64,000 nucleotides of DNA, from the NCBI GenBank assembly GCA_013177855.1, contig JABLYA010000001.1, forward strand, positions 1,901,573 through 1,965,572, read 5' to 3'. Made by a program: the position numbers and the translations under genes. Shown here piece by piece: positions 53,335 to 61,226 of the stretch. The notes below the pieces were generated by a model, which ran no database searches, was not told the origin of the DNA, and saw nothing but the letters and a program-made list of their open reading frames with translations. The DNA is from Ignavibacteria bacterium (GTDB lineage: Bacteria > Bacteroidota > Ignavibacteria > Ch128b). Within the stretch, counting starts at the first letter, position 1; each line of letters starts with the position of its first letter.

Positions 53335-54038
53335 TGAAAGTAGCCTTAATTACTGGTGGAACTGGAAAGTTAGGGAGTGAAATTGCACTTCATTTAGCCA
53401 AAAAGAATTTTGAAGTTGCAATTACTTATCATCAATCACTCGATAGACTTGAGAAATTAAAAGAAAAGTTTTTAGTCGAAAGATTAAAGTTAACTTTCTA
53501 CAAATGCGATTTTTCAACTGCAGAGAATATTAATGAATTGTTTTTATCCTTTAAAAAGAATTTCTCAAAACTTGATGTATTGATTAATTGCGCTGGTATC
53601 TTTGATAAAAATTTCTTTACCGAAACAACTCCGAAAGATTTTGATTTTTTTATAAATATCAATTTAAAATCGATTTATTTTTTGATTCAAAAATTCTCTG
53701 AATTGATGAGTGAAAACTCAGTAATAATAAATTTTTCATCGGTCGGAGGAATGATACCCTGGAAAGATAGAAGTCTTTATCACATTTCTAAAGCAGGGGT
53801 GATTGCACTGACTCGTTCACTTGCAATTGAACTTGCACCACGAATCAGGGTTGTTTCGATTGCGCCTGGATTTATTGAAATGGAAGGAGAGATTTCGGAG
53901 AAAATGCCAATCTCAAAGATTCCATTAAAAAGATACGGAGGAATAAAAAATATTATTTCAACAGTTGATTTCTTAATTCAAAACGATTACATCACTGGAG
54001 TAACAATTCCAGTTGACGGCGGAAGATCTTTAATTTAA
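53334..54038 (+). CDS. Short-chain dehydrogenase/reductase (SDR)
   Basis: 234 residues from the ATG at 53334 (a TTG two codons upstream is less likely). Classical SDR: cofactor motif 'TGGTGKLGSEIALHLA' (TGxxxGxG type), 'DVLINCAGIF' (NAG variant NCAG), catalytic Ser in 'INFSSVGGM', Tyr and Lys in 'YHISKAG', and 'SIAPGFIEME'. It resembles 3-oxoacyl-ACP reductase (FabG) and pteridine/sugar reductases. With an 'NCAG' motif and a 'PVDGGRS' tail it may act on small carbonyls or fatty-acid intermediates. The substrate is unknown. Confidence 0.9.
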   Translation: MKVALITGGTGKLGSEIALHLAKKNFEVAITYHQSLDRLEKLKEKFLVERLKLTFYKCDFSTAENINELFLSFKKNFSKLDVLINCAGIFDKNFFTETTPKDFDFFININLKSIYFLIQKFSELMSENSVIINFSSVGGMIPWKDRSLYHISKAGVIALTRSLAIELAPRIRVVSIAPGFIEMEGEISEKMPISKIPLKRYGGIKNIISTVDFLIQNDYITGVTIPVDGGRSLI

Positions 54039-54050
54039 TGAGGAATTACA

Positions 54051-54851
54051 ATGCCTGTTAAAGCTTACAAAAATCTTGATTTCTTAAATTCGCCAGATGC
54101 AAGAGTTATAAGAATAATTTCAGAATTTTTAGAACCACAGAGTCGGTTTAGTAGATTAAACATTAAAGATACTATTGTATTTTTTGGAAGTGCACGAATA
54201 GTAGATAGAAAAACCGCATTAAAAATGTATAATGAAGTCAAAAAATTAGATCCCAAAAAAGTTAAAGATTTTGCAGAGAGACTTAGAAAATCTCAAATCG
54301 CTCTTGATATGTCAAAATATTATGAAGATGCTGTTCAGCTTTCAAAAATGTTAACGGAATGGTCTTTATCACTTCCATCGGAGGGAAGGAGATTCGTTGT
54401 TTGCACTGGCGGTGGACCAGGAATTATGGAGGCTGCGAACAAAGGTGCAAAATTAGCAAAAGGTAAAAGTATTGGACTTAATATTTCAATTCCAACTGAA
54501 CAATTTGTTAATAAGTACGTTGATGAAGAGCTAAGTTTTGAATTTCATTATTTCTTTATGAGAAAATTTTGGCTCGTTTATCTTGCAAAGGCGCTTGTAA
54601 TTTTCCCAGGTGGTTTTGGCACACTCGATGAATTGATGGAGGTTTTGACACTTGTCCAGACGGGTAAAATATCAAAGAAGATAGCTGTGATAATTTACGG
54701 GAGTGATTATTGGAAGAAAGTTCTGAATTTTGATGTAATGGTAGAACATGGGTGTATCGATAAAAAAGACACACAAATCTTTACCTATTGCGATACACCC
54801 GAACAGGCTTTTGATCAATTAAAAAATTTTCTTACAAAAAATTATTTATAG
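54051..54851 (+). CDS. LOG-family protein (TIGR00730; nucleoside-5'-monophosphate phosphoribohydrolase-like)
   Basis: 266 residues. The diagnostic 'IFPGGFGTLDELMEVLTLVQ' (PGGxGTxxE) motif and 'CTGGGPGIMEAANKGA' are present, plus 'FFGSARIV' at the start and 'FHYFFMRKFWLVYLAKA' in the middle. Family members release nucleobases or cytokinin-like bases from nucleoside monophosphates; older annotations call them lysine decarboxylases. It is 12 bp downstream of the SDR with a GAGG ribosome binding site, so they may be an operon. It converges with the rpsU group. Confidence 0.9.
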   Translation: MPVKAYKNLDFLNSPDARVIRIISEFLEPQSRFSRLNIKDTIVFFGSARIVDRKTALKMYNEVKKLDPKKVKDFAERLRKSQIALDMSKYYEDAVQLSKMLTEWSLSLPSEGRRFVVCTGGGPGIMEAANKGAKLAKGKSIGLNISIPTEQFVNKYVDEELSFEFHYFFMRKFWLVYLAKALVIFPGGFGTLDELMEVLTLVQTGKISKKIAVIIYGSDYWKKVLNFDVMVEHGCIDKKDTQIFTYCDTPEQAFDQLKNFLTKNYL

Positions 54852-54870
54852 GGAAAGGCAAATGGAAAAA

Positions 54871-55071
54871 CTATTTTTCCATTTCTTCTTTCATAAGCTT
54901 TTGAAGCCTTCGAATTGCCTTTGCTGTTTTCATTTTTCTTCTAACAGAAGGCTTCAAATAAAAAGTTCGTTTTTTGTATTCTTTAAGAATACCCGCTCTT
55001 TCGTATTTCTTCTTAAATCTTTTTAATGCCTTATCTAAGCTTTCGTTTTCACCAATAATAATGCCGACCAA
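54871..55071 (-). CDS. rpsU: 30S ribosomal protein bS21
   Basis: 66 residues: '[20 protein letters not shown]' and '[17 protein letters not shown]' match bS21 of the Chlorobi/Bacteroidota type. The start is a rare TTG at 55071, supported by the GGAGGT 5 bases upstream and by the expected 'MVGI' beginning. bS21 sits near the anti-Shine-Dalgarno of 16S rRNA on the 30S platform. In Bacteroidota it helps sequester that sequence, and its own gene keeps a strong Shine-Dalgarno, thought to allow feedback control. It is the last gene of a minus-strand group of three. Confidence 0.95.
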   Translation of the reverse strand: MVGIIIGENESLDKALKRFKKKYERAGILKEYKKRTFYLKPSVRRKMKTAKAIRRLQKLMKEEMEK

Positions 55072-55082
55072 AAATTACCTCC
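55069..55082 (-). promoter_or_regulatory. Strong Shine-Dalgarno deciding the rpsU TTG start
   Basis: On the minus strand GGAGGT (55082-55077) precedes TTG (55071-55069) by 5 bases. The match to anti-Shine-Dalgarno is 6 bases long, and no ATG is available in frame before the conserved 'GENES' region. Confidence 0.85.
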
Positions 55083-55083
55083 G

Positions 55084-55473
55084 TTAATTTGGTTGTACTT
55101 GAAATTGTTCTAATAATTTTTTTGTTCCGTTTTTTTCAAACTCTACAACTATTGCTTTTATTCCTGACGAAGTGGTTTCTTTACCAGTGACTTTACCTAC
55201 ATCATCCCAATCTTTGTGATAAATAGAATCACCAATTTCATAAGAAGCAGTTGGATCGTAAATCTTGCAATCTTCAATTTTAATTGCAGAGAGATCAAGA
55301 TTTTGAGATGATTTGATGTTTGAATCTACATCAAGCGCCATTGTGTGCTTACAGGTTTTGCATCGTGTCCATTTTCTTCTGTCGCCAGCAATAGCTATTT
55401 CACCAACGATTTCCATTTTTGTCATTTTGTTACAATAACTGCAAAATGCATCTACATGTTTTAATCTTGCCAT
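55084..55473 (-). CDS. Zinc-ribbon protein with C-terminal CarD/KOW-like beta domain, unknown function
   Basis: 129 residues. Two CxxC pairs ('FCSYCNKMTK', 'RCKTCKHTM') make a zinc ribbon (about 9-50). The C-terminal half (about 72-125) reads 'YEIGDSIYHKDWDDVGKVTG' and 'AIVVEFEKNGTKKLLE', the pattern of a CarD/KOW-like SH3 barrel that binds RNA polymerase or nucleic acid. I know of similar small proteins in Bacteroidota and Deltaproteobacteria but no assigned function. It lies 12 bp upstream of rpsU and 9 bp downstream of the universal stress protein gene, so a ribosome- or transcription-related stress role is plausible. Confidence 0.75.
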   Translation of the reverse strand: MARLKHVDAFCSYCNKMTKMEIVGEIAIAGDRRKWTRCKTCKHTMALDVDSNIKSSQNLDLSAIKIEDCKIYDPTASYEIGDSIYHKDWDDVGKVTGKETTSSGIKAIVVEFEKNGTKKLLEQFQVQPN

Positions 55474-55482
55474 TTTAAAACC

Positions 55483-55941
55483 CTAATTTTCTTCCTTTGT
55501 TGCTGTAATCACAAGTACTGGAACCTTCGAATACCTTATAACTTTTTCAGCTACACTTCCGAGCAATGTATGAAGTAATCCTGTTCTTCCATGCGTTGCA
55601 ATCACAATCAAATCAATTCCGTTTTTGTTTGAATAATCAACAATTTCTTCAAAATCGTTTCCTTTTAATAAAACTTCTTTAACATTAACATCATTTGAAA
55701 ATTTGCTCTTGAATTGATTTAATAAATTTCTTGTATCGTCTTCAAGCTTTTTAATAACCGATTCAGTTGTCATATCGAATGTTCGAATTAATGGAATTGG
55801 AGGATCTTTCTCCAAAACATGAACGAGATGGATTTCCGCTCCAAATTGCTTTGCAATTTCCTCAGCATATGGAAAAGCTTGAGCTGAAATCTCACTAAAG
55901 TCCGTTGGAACTAATACCTTTCTTATATTAAATTTTTTCAT
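55483..55941 (-). CDS. UspA-family universal stress protein
   Basis: 152 residues from the ATG at 55941; a TTG five codons earlier is in frame but not needed. The N-terminal strand 'KVLVPTDFSEISAQAFPYAE' and the C-terminal ATP-binding motif 'GRTGLLHTLLGSVAEKVIRY' (G2xG9xGS) mark the ATP-binding branch of the family. It contains 'HLVHVLE' and 'DLIVIATHGRTG'. Such proteins are induced by starvation and redox stress. It leads a minus-strand group with the zinc-ribbon protein and bS21, with tiny spacers. Confidence 0.92.
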   Translation of the reverse strand: MKKFNIRKVLVPTDFSEISAQAFPYAEEIAKQFGAEIHLVHVLEKDPPIPLIRTFDMTTESVIKKLEDDTRNLLNQFKSKFSNDVNVKEVLLKGNDFEEIVDYSNKNGIDLIVIATHGRTGLLHTLLGSVAEKVIRYSKVPVLVITATKEEN

Positions 55942-56043
55942 ATTCAGGTTTTGCAATATAAAATTTTAATTTTTAAGATAAAAATCGGACATTTTGTGAA
56001 AATCGCTTAAAAATTCCTGATTCTATTTCACTTAGGCTCTAAT

Positions 56044-56075
56044 TTTTTCTGCTAAAAATTTCTTCAATATTTTTG
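56044..56075 (+). promoter_or_regulatory. Bacteroidota-type promoter for purM operon
   Basis: TTTT at 56044-56047, a spacer of 20 bases, TATTTTTG at 56068-56075. The -7 box is exact, the -33 has one mismatch. The purM ATG is at 56110. Confidence 0.55.
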
Positions 56076-56109
56076 TGAACAAAGCTTTTATTAATAAATT
56101 GAAATACTT

Positions 56110-57120
56110 ATGAAAGAATATGAAAAAGCTGGTGTAAGCATCTCCAGAGGAGATGAGTTTGTCAGGCGAATTAAGTCTTTAGTACGTTCGACTTTCTCCA
56201 AAGATAATCCAAATGCCAATAGAGTACTTTCGGATATTGGTCACTTCGGGGCTTTTTTTGATATAAATTTTAATGATTTAAAGAATCCAGTTCTTGTTTC
56301 GAGTGTTGATGGGGTTGGGACAAAACTTAAAGTCGCAATTTTGATGAATAAACACGATACAATTGGTCAGGATTTAGTCAATCATTGTGTAAACGATATT
56401 CTTTGTTCGGGGGCAAAACCATTATTCTTTCTGGATTATCTGGCTTTTGGGAAAATGAATATTGAGGTTGCCGAGCAAATTATGTCTGGATTGACTAAAG
56501 CTTGCCGTGAGAATGAATGTGCTTTAATTGGTGGTGAGACTGCAGAAATGCCGGATCTATACCAGGAAAACGATTATGATATTTCCGGAACAATTGTGGG
56601 AATAGTTGAAAGAGATAAAATTATTGATGGTAAAAAAATTTCTCCAGGTGATGTTTTAATCGGATTGAAGTCTTCAGGATTACATACCAATGGATATTCA
56701 CTCGCTCGAAAAGTTTTGTTGAAAAAATTTAGAATTGATGATTTTGTCGATGAACTGGGTTGCACTCTGGGAGAAGAGCTTCTTAAAATTCATAGATCAT
56801 ATTTCAAGATTGTTTATCCATTGCTTGACAAGTTTCAAATCAAAGGACTTTCACACATTACAGGCGGGGGAATTATTGGGAATACCAGAAGAATAATTCC
56901 GGAAGGTTTATCGATTTGGATTGATTGGAATTCCTGGAGTGTTCCACCAATTTTTGAATTAATTCAGAAAACTGGAAATGTTTCCGACGAAGAAATGCGA
57001 GAAGTTTTTAATCTTGGGATTGGTATGGTTTTAATTGTTAATAAAATGGATGTTGAAAAGGTTCAAAATGAGTTGAAGAATTCAGGTGAACAAACTTTTA
57101 TCATTGGTGAAATTAGATGA
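56110..57120 (+). CDS. purM: Phosphoribosylformylglycinamidine cyclo-ligase (AIR synthetase)
   Basis: 336 residues, full length. It performs ATP-dependent ring closure of FGAM to AIR in purine synthesis. Motifs: 'YEKAGVSISRGDEFVRRI', 'VSSVDGVGTKLKVA', 'GQDLVNHCVNDILCSGAKPL', 'LIGGETAEMPDLY', 'GDVLIGLKSSGLHTNGYSLA', 'HITGGGIIGN' and 'FNLGIGMVLIV'. All are diagnostic for PurM. It is the first gene of a block whose next member, a propeller protein, starts 4 bases before the purM stop. No other purine gene is present, so the link is likely only transcriptional. Confidence 0.97.
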   Translation: MKEYEKAGVSISRGDEFVRRIKSLVRSTFSKDNPNANRVLSDIGHFGAFFDINFNDLKNPVLVSSVDGVGTKLKVAILMNKHDTIGQDLVNHCVNDILCSGAKPLFFLDYLAFGKMNIEVAEQIMSGLTKACRENECALIGGETAEMPDLYQENDYDISGTIVGIVERDKIIDGKKISPGDVLIGLKSSGLHTNGYSLARKVLLKKFRIDDFVDELGCTLGEELLKIHRSYFKIVYPLLDKFQIKGLSHITGGGIIGNTRRIIPEGLSIWIDWNSWSVPPIFELIQKTGNVSDEEMREVFNLGIGMVLIVNKMDVEKVQNELKNSGEQTFIIGEIR

Positions 57121-58103
57121 AGAAATTTCTTCTGCTTTCTATTTTCATCTTTTCAAATTTATTTGCACAAATTGTTTTTACAGGTTATGACAGACTGAAT
57201 GAATCCGTTAAAGCATTTTACTTGAATCTTGAAAATGAACAACTAACAGAGCTTTCCTATGCAAATTCATATCTGCCGAGATGTTTAAATGGAAATCAAA
57301 TTGTCTTAAATATTGGTAATTCGATTTTCAAAGTAGATAAATTCAGAGAGAGACAGGATTATTTTTTTGAAGGATATATGCCTGTAGTTTCAAGATCGGG
57401 CAAATTTGTTGCAGCTTACTCACAAAAGGGAATTATTGTAGCTGACTCAACCGGAAAAGTTTTATCAACTCTTGAGGTTGATTACTGGAGCAAAGTCACA
57501 CCAATTTTCTCTTATGACGAAAAATCTATTTTTTATTACGATAAGAAAAGAGAAGCAACATTTAGATTTGATCTTGAAAAACAAACAAATACTTTATTTG
57601 CACACAATTTAATTCATCCAGTTTATTCACCTGATGGTGGAAAATTATTATTAAATATTGGCAAGACTGATTCAAACTTTAGAATTGGAATAGTTCAATC
57701 AGATTGGAGTGAAAATCTACCGATCAATTACATCACATCAGTTTATGAGAATGCAATTGTACCGATATGGTCTCCATCTGGAAGATATATTGCTTATATG
57801 ACTTTGCTGACAAACAAGAAAATTGAGAATTCAGATCTTATTCCAGCTAATATTATTCTTTATGATACAAGAAATGGTTCAAAGCAAATCATTACCGATG
57901 ATGCTGGATTTACTGAAGGTGCTTATCCGCAATTTTCTTTTAGTCCTGACGAAAAATATTTTTTCTATACTTCAATAAGAGACAATGGAACGGGAACAAT
58001 CGTACAATTTGATCTTTCAAATTTTTCAAAGAAAATTTTAATTACTGATCCAGAGCTTGATGCTCGAATTCCACATTACTGCAATGAAAATCCTCAACAC
58101 TAA
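57117..58103 (+). CDS. Secreted TolB-like beta-propeller protein (WD40-like / PD40 repeats)
   Basis: 328 residues with a signal peptide (MKKFLLLSIFIFSNLFA). Repeated blade motifs 'SRSGKFVAAYS', 'SYDEKSIFYYD', 'SPDGGKLLLNIG', 'SPSGRYIAYMT' and 'SPDEKYFFYTS' show a six-bladed TolB/PD40-type propeller. Propellers of this type bind peptides or lipoproteins in the periplasm; with a TPR lipoprotein, a small lipoprotein and a TonB receptor following, an outer-membrane assembly or signalling role is plausible. The ATG overlaps the purM stop by 4 bases. Confidence 0.85.
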   Translation: MKKFLLLSIFIFSNLFAQIVFTGYDRLNESVKAFYLNLENEQLTELSYANSYLPRCLNGNQIVLNIGNSIFKVDKFRERQDYFFEGYMPVVSRSGKFVAAYSQKGIIVADSTGKVLSTLEVDYWSKVTPIFSYDEKSIFYYDKKREATFRFDLEKQTNTLFAHNLIHPVYSPDGGKLLLNIGKTDSNFRIGIVQSDWSENLPINYITSVYENAIVPIWSPSGRYIAYMTLLTNKKIENSDLIPANIILYDTRNGSKQIITDDAGFTEGAYPQFSFSPDEKYFFYTSIRDNGTGTIVQFDLSNFSKKILITDPELDARIPHYCNENPQH

Positions 58104-58117
58104 GATTTAATTTTTAT

Positions 58118-60700
58118 ATGAAAAGAAATCTTTTGCTTCTACTTTTTCTTCAGCTCTTGTTCTTATCATGTTCTAAATCAAGTGAAGAATTAAAACTGGA
58201 GAGTGATAAACTTTTCAATCAAGCGATTGATTATTATGAGAGAGGATATTTGAATCAATCAGCTGACCTTTTTAAAGAAGTTGTAAATATCGAAACAAAA
58301 CTCGGGGGAATTCAGCGGAGAGCAAATAGCTATATTTATCTTGGCTTGATTTATTATCAACTTTCAGATTTTTATCAGTCAATGGATTCCTACCAGAAAG
58401 CGTTACAAGATTTCCAATCGCTAAAAGATAAACGAAGTGAATTGCTTGTGCTGAATAATATTGCTGGAATTCACTCTTTACTGGGTGAGTATGAAAAAGC
58501 TTTGAATATATATTCAGATGTTGTTGGTAAGAGTTTGATTTTTGCTGACAAAGAATCTGAGGTTATTGCATCTTTAAATATTGGTGATGTATATCAAGAA
58601 ATGTGGGATTTTGATGTTGCATTTGATTATTTCAATAAAGCTTTTGATGCTTATGAAATTCTTGGTGATTCGAAAGGGAAAATTTTTACTCTTAATAAAA
58701 TAGGAGAACTCTTTATTGCATCTAAGAATTTTTCAAATGCAATAAAAAGTTTTGATATGGCTATTGAGATTCAGAATAAAAATGGAAATAATTATCTTAA
58801 GCAGGATATTTATAATAATATTGGCTTGATTTATTTTTATCAGAATCAAATTTCCAGAGCAAAGGAGTTTTTTGAAGCCGCTCTTAATATAAGTTCCGCC
58901 TCTGAAGCAAATCAATTAATCTTAATTGCAATCAGAAATAATTTGGGCGATTGTGATTTTCAATCAGGTTCTTATTCAAGAGCTATTGATAATTATAAAG
59001 AAGCTCTTGCTTTGAGCGAACAATCTTTTCTAAAATTTCTTTCCCCAATTTTGCAGCTCAAGTTAGCTATAAGCTATGAGAAATTATATTTCATTAATCA
59101 TAATGACGCTGATAAAAAAAATGCAGAGCGTTTTTATCAATTTGCTATAAATCGATTTGAAGAAAATCGAGATGAAGAAAATTTAAACCGAGCCCTTTCT
59201 TCAATAGCTTCATTTTATGTTCGAATAGGTGAAAAGAATAAGGCAAAGAAATATTATGAAAAGCTTTATGAGCTCGCTATAAATATAAGTTTAAAACCCG
59301 ATGAACATTTAAGACCATTTGCAATCAAACCTGATTTTGATTTTGCATTTCTTCAGGCGTTGATCGAAGAAGAAAAATTTGATCAAGCTTACAGGATAAT
59401 CTATCTTAAAAAGGTCAAGGATTTGCTTGAATATTCTTTGCGTTTCCGTGATTTTAATTTTCTTGACAACACAAAAGAAACATTACAAAAATTCAAAAAT
59501 GAAATTTTAGCTCTAAACAGTTATCAACAAATCTTGAGACAGGAACTTAGCCTTCCTTCTTCTCAACGAATTAAAGAAAAATATAACAAAGCTTCTAAGT
59601 TTTGTGATGAAAAATCTAAAAATGCAGAAGAATATCTTAAAAGACTTTCTGAAAAATTTATTTTTCTCAAACCATTAAAAGAGAAAAATTTCAAAGACTT
59701 AATTGAACCAGATGATAAAATTTTTGTGGAGTTTTATCCTGCAGGAGAAAATCTTATTTACTTTGTAATTGGGAAAAAAGGGATCCAGGCTAAAACATTA
59801 AAGGCAGATTTAACAAGTCTTAATTTCAATTCTAATATTATATTAAAAAACATAAACACTTTTTCAATCGACCAAGTCGTTAACTTCTCTCGAGATAACT
59901 TGAGCTGGTTAATTGACGATTTATTAAAGAGCATCGAACAAAATTTTACATCAGTAAAAGAAATTTCTTTTATGCTCAATGGTTCGGAACTTGATTTTGT
60001 ACCTCATCTGATTTATTCGAAAAGATTAAATGATTTTTTAAGAGGTAAGTATTTTATCTCTTATTCATATCTCCCAATTTCAAAATCAAGTGCTGGTGAT
60101 ATTAAAAGTTTTGCAATTCTCAGGCAAAGTAGACTTGTCGATTTTGAAGATTTAAGAGGCAACGATAAAACTCAATTAGTCTCCAGAGAAAAATCTTTAT
60201 CCGATAAATCAAAGCTTCGAGTTGGACTTAAAGATGAAAAAACTAATAAAATAAACAATGAAGATTTTGGTTTAAATAAACACTTTGATGCTGTTTTTGT
60301 TCACGATAGACTTTTTATCAACGAGACTTCACCTGAGTTGATTTATATTCAGTCTACTGCCAATGGTTCAAATTTAAAATCAAAAAGCTCAAAAAGAATA
60401 TATCTAAAGGAAATTTTCCGACTAAGCCCAGGTTTAATTCTCTTAAAAAATTTTGATGTCGAAACAAAATCATCTTATTTAAATTTTTTAAGTTTATTTT
60501 CACTCTTAAAACCGGCAGTGATAATTTTCCCAATTACAAATACGGATCAGGAATTATCTGAAAACTTTTTGTATAATTACAAAGAGAGAGCGGAGAATAA
60601 AAACCTGAAAGAGGCATCGATAATATTCTGGAAAATGATTTCGGAAAATCAAAAAGAAAGTTTTAAAAATTCTCTTATTTGGATAAGCTTCAAAAATTAA
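58118..60700 (+). CDS. TPR-repeat lipoprotein with C-terminal degenerate CHAT (caspase-like) domain
   Basis: 860 residues. Lipoprotein signal with lipobox 'FLSC'. About eight TPR units follow (about 25-430; each has a G/A-Y-A-like core, e.g. 'IAGIHSLLGEYEKALNIY', 'IGLIYFYQNQISRAKEFF'). A helical linker (430-540) leads into a CHAT domain (about 545-860): 'FVEFYPAGENLIYFVI', 'SFMLNGSELDFVPHLIYSK', 'FISYSYLPISKSS', 'RIYLKEIFRLSPGLILL' and the end 'NSLIWISFKN', which align with CHAT landmarks. The catalytic Cys of the usual LSAC motif is absent ('LILLKNFD') and the HG dyad histidine is not in place, so peptidase activity is unlikely. It may serve as a scaffold or sensor in the outer membrane. Confidence 0.85.
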   Translation: MKRNLLLLLFLQLLFLSCSKSSEELKLESDKLFNQAIDYYERGYLNQSADLFKEVVNIETKLGGIQRRANSYIYLGLIYYQLSDFYQSMDSYQKALQDFQSLKDKRSELLVLNNIAGIHSLLGEYEKALNIYSDVVGKSLIFADKESEVIASLNIGDVYQEMWDFDVAFDYFNKAFDAYEILGDSKGKIFTLNKIGELFIASKNFSNAIKSFDMAIEIQNKNGNNYLKQDIYNNIGLIYFYQNQISRAKEFFEAALNISSASEANQLILIAIRNNLGDCDFQSGSYSRAIDNYKEALALSEQSFLKFLSPILQLKLAISYEKLYFINHNDADKKNAERFYQFAINRFEENRDEENLNRALSSIASFYVRIGEKNKAKKYYEKLYELAINISLKPDEHLRPFAIKPDFDFAFLQALIEEEKFDQAYRIIYLKKVKDLLEYSLRFRDFNFLDNTKETLQKFKNEILALNSYQQILRQELSLPSSQRIKEKYNKASKFCDEKSKNAEEYLKRLSEKFIFLKPLKEKNFKDLIEPDDKIFVEFYPAGENLIYFVIGKKGIQAKTLKADLTSLNFNSNIILKNINTFSIDQVVNFSRDNLSWLIDDLLKSIEQNFTSVKEISFMLNGSELDFVPHLIYSKRLNDFLRGKYFISYSYLPISKSSAGDIKSFAILRQSRLVDFEDLRGNDKTQLVSREKSLSDKSKLRVGLKDEKTNKINNEDFGLNKHFDAVFVHDRLFINETSPELIYIQSTANGSNLKSKSSKRIYLKEIFRLSPGLILLKNFDVETKSSYLNFLSLFSLLKPAVIIFPITNTDQELSENFLYNYKERAENKNLKEASIIFWKMISENQKESFKNSLIWISFKN

Positions 60701-60713
60701 GCAGGCGTTTAAG

Positions 60714-61217
60714 ATGATAAAAAAATTTTTCATCCTATTTTTCTTCTTGATTGTTCTATTCATTGGCTGCGATCACGGAATTGCACCGAGAGTTGAACCA
60801 CCGAGGACAGGATTTTCTGGCAAGATCATTTTCAAAAACAGTTGGCCCTCAGATATTTATCAAACAAGGGTTGTTGCATTTCGCGAAACTATAAGAACAG
60901 TCGCTGATTTCAATATTTTTAACATCGGTTTTATTAGCGACACAATTCCTTATGGCGTGAGCGAATTTATATATGAATCGGACAAAAATCCTTTAATCGA
61001 ACCACAAGCTGGCACAGTGCTAAAATATATTGTTGTTGCTCAGTCGATTGTTCCAAATCCACTTCCAAGAAGAGAGGACTGGCGCGTTGCTGGAATTTAT
61101 TTTGATCCAAATGATTCAACAAAATATGGTTCAGTTAAAATTGAAGAAGGAATATTCAAGAGAAATATAAACATTATCGTAGATTTCAATAATCCGCCCG
61201 TTCAACCACCACAATAG
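60714..61217 (+). CDS. Small lipoprotein, probably partner of the TonB receptor
   Basis: 167 residues. Lipoprotein signal with lipobox 'FIGC'. The mature part is beta-rich ('GFSGKIIFKNSWPSDIYQTR', 'VLKYIVVAQSI', 'GIYFDPNDSTKYGSVKIEEG') with a Pro-rich end, and reads as one carboxypeptidase-regulatory- or Ig-like domain. No family recognised. It sits 9 bp before the TonB-dependent receptor, an arrangement common for receptor-associated surface lipoproteins, although SusD homology is not visible. Confidence 0.75.
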   Translation: MIKKFFILFFFLIVLFIGCDHGIAPRVEPPRTGFSGKIIFKNSWPSDIYQTRVVAFRETIRTVADFNIFNIGFISDTIPYGVSEFIYESDKNPLIEPQAGTVLKYIVVAQSIVPNPLPRREDWRVAGIYFDPNDSTKYGSVKIEEGIFKRNINIIVDFNNPPVQPPQ

Positions 61218-61226
61218 AGAGGTTAT

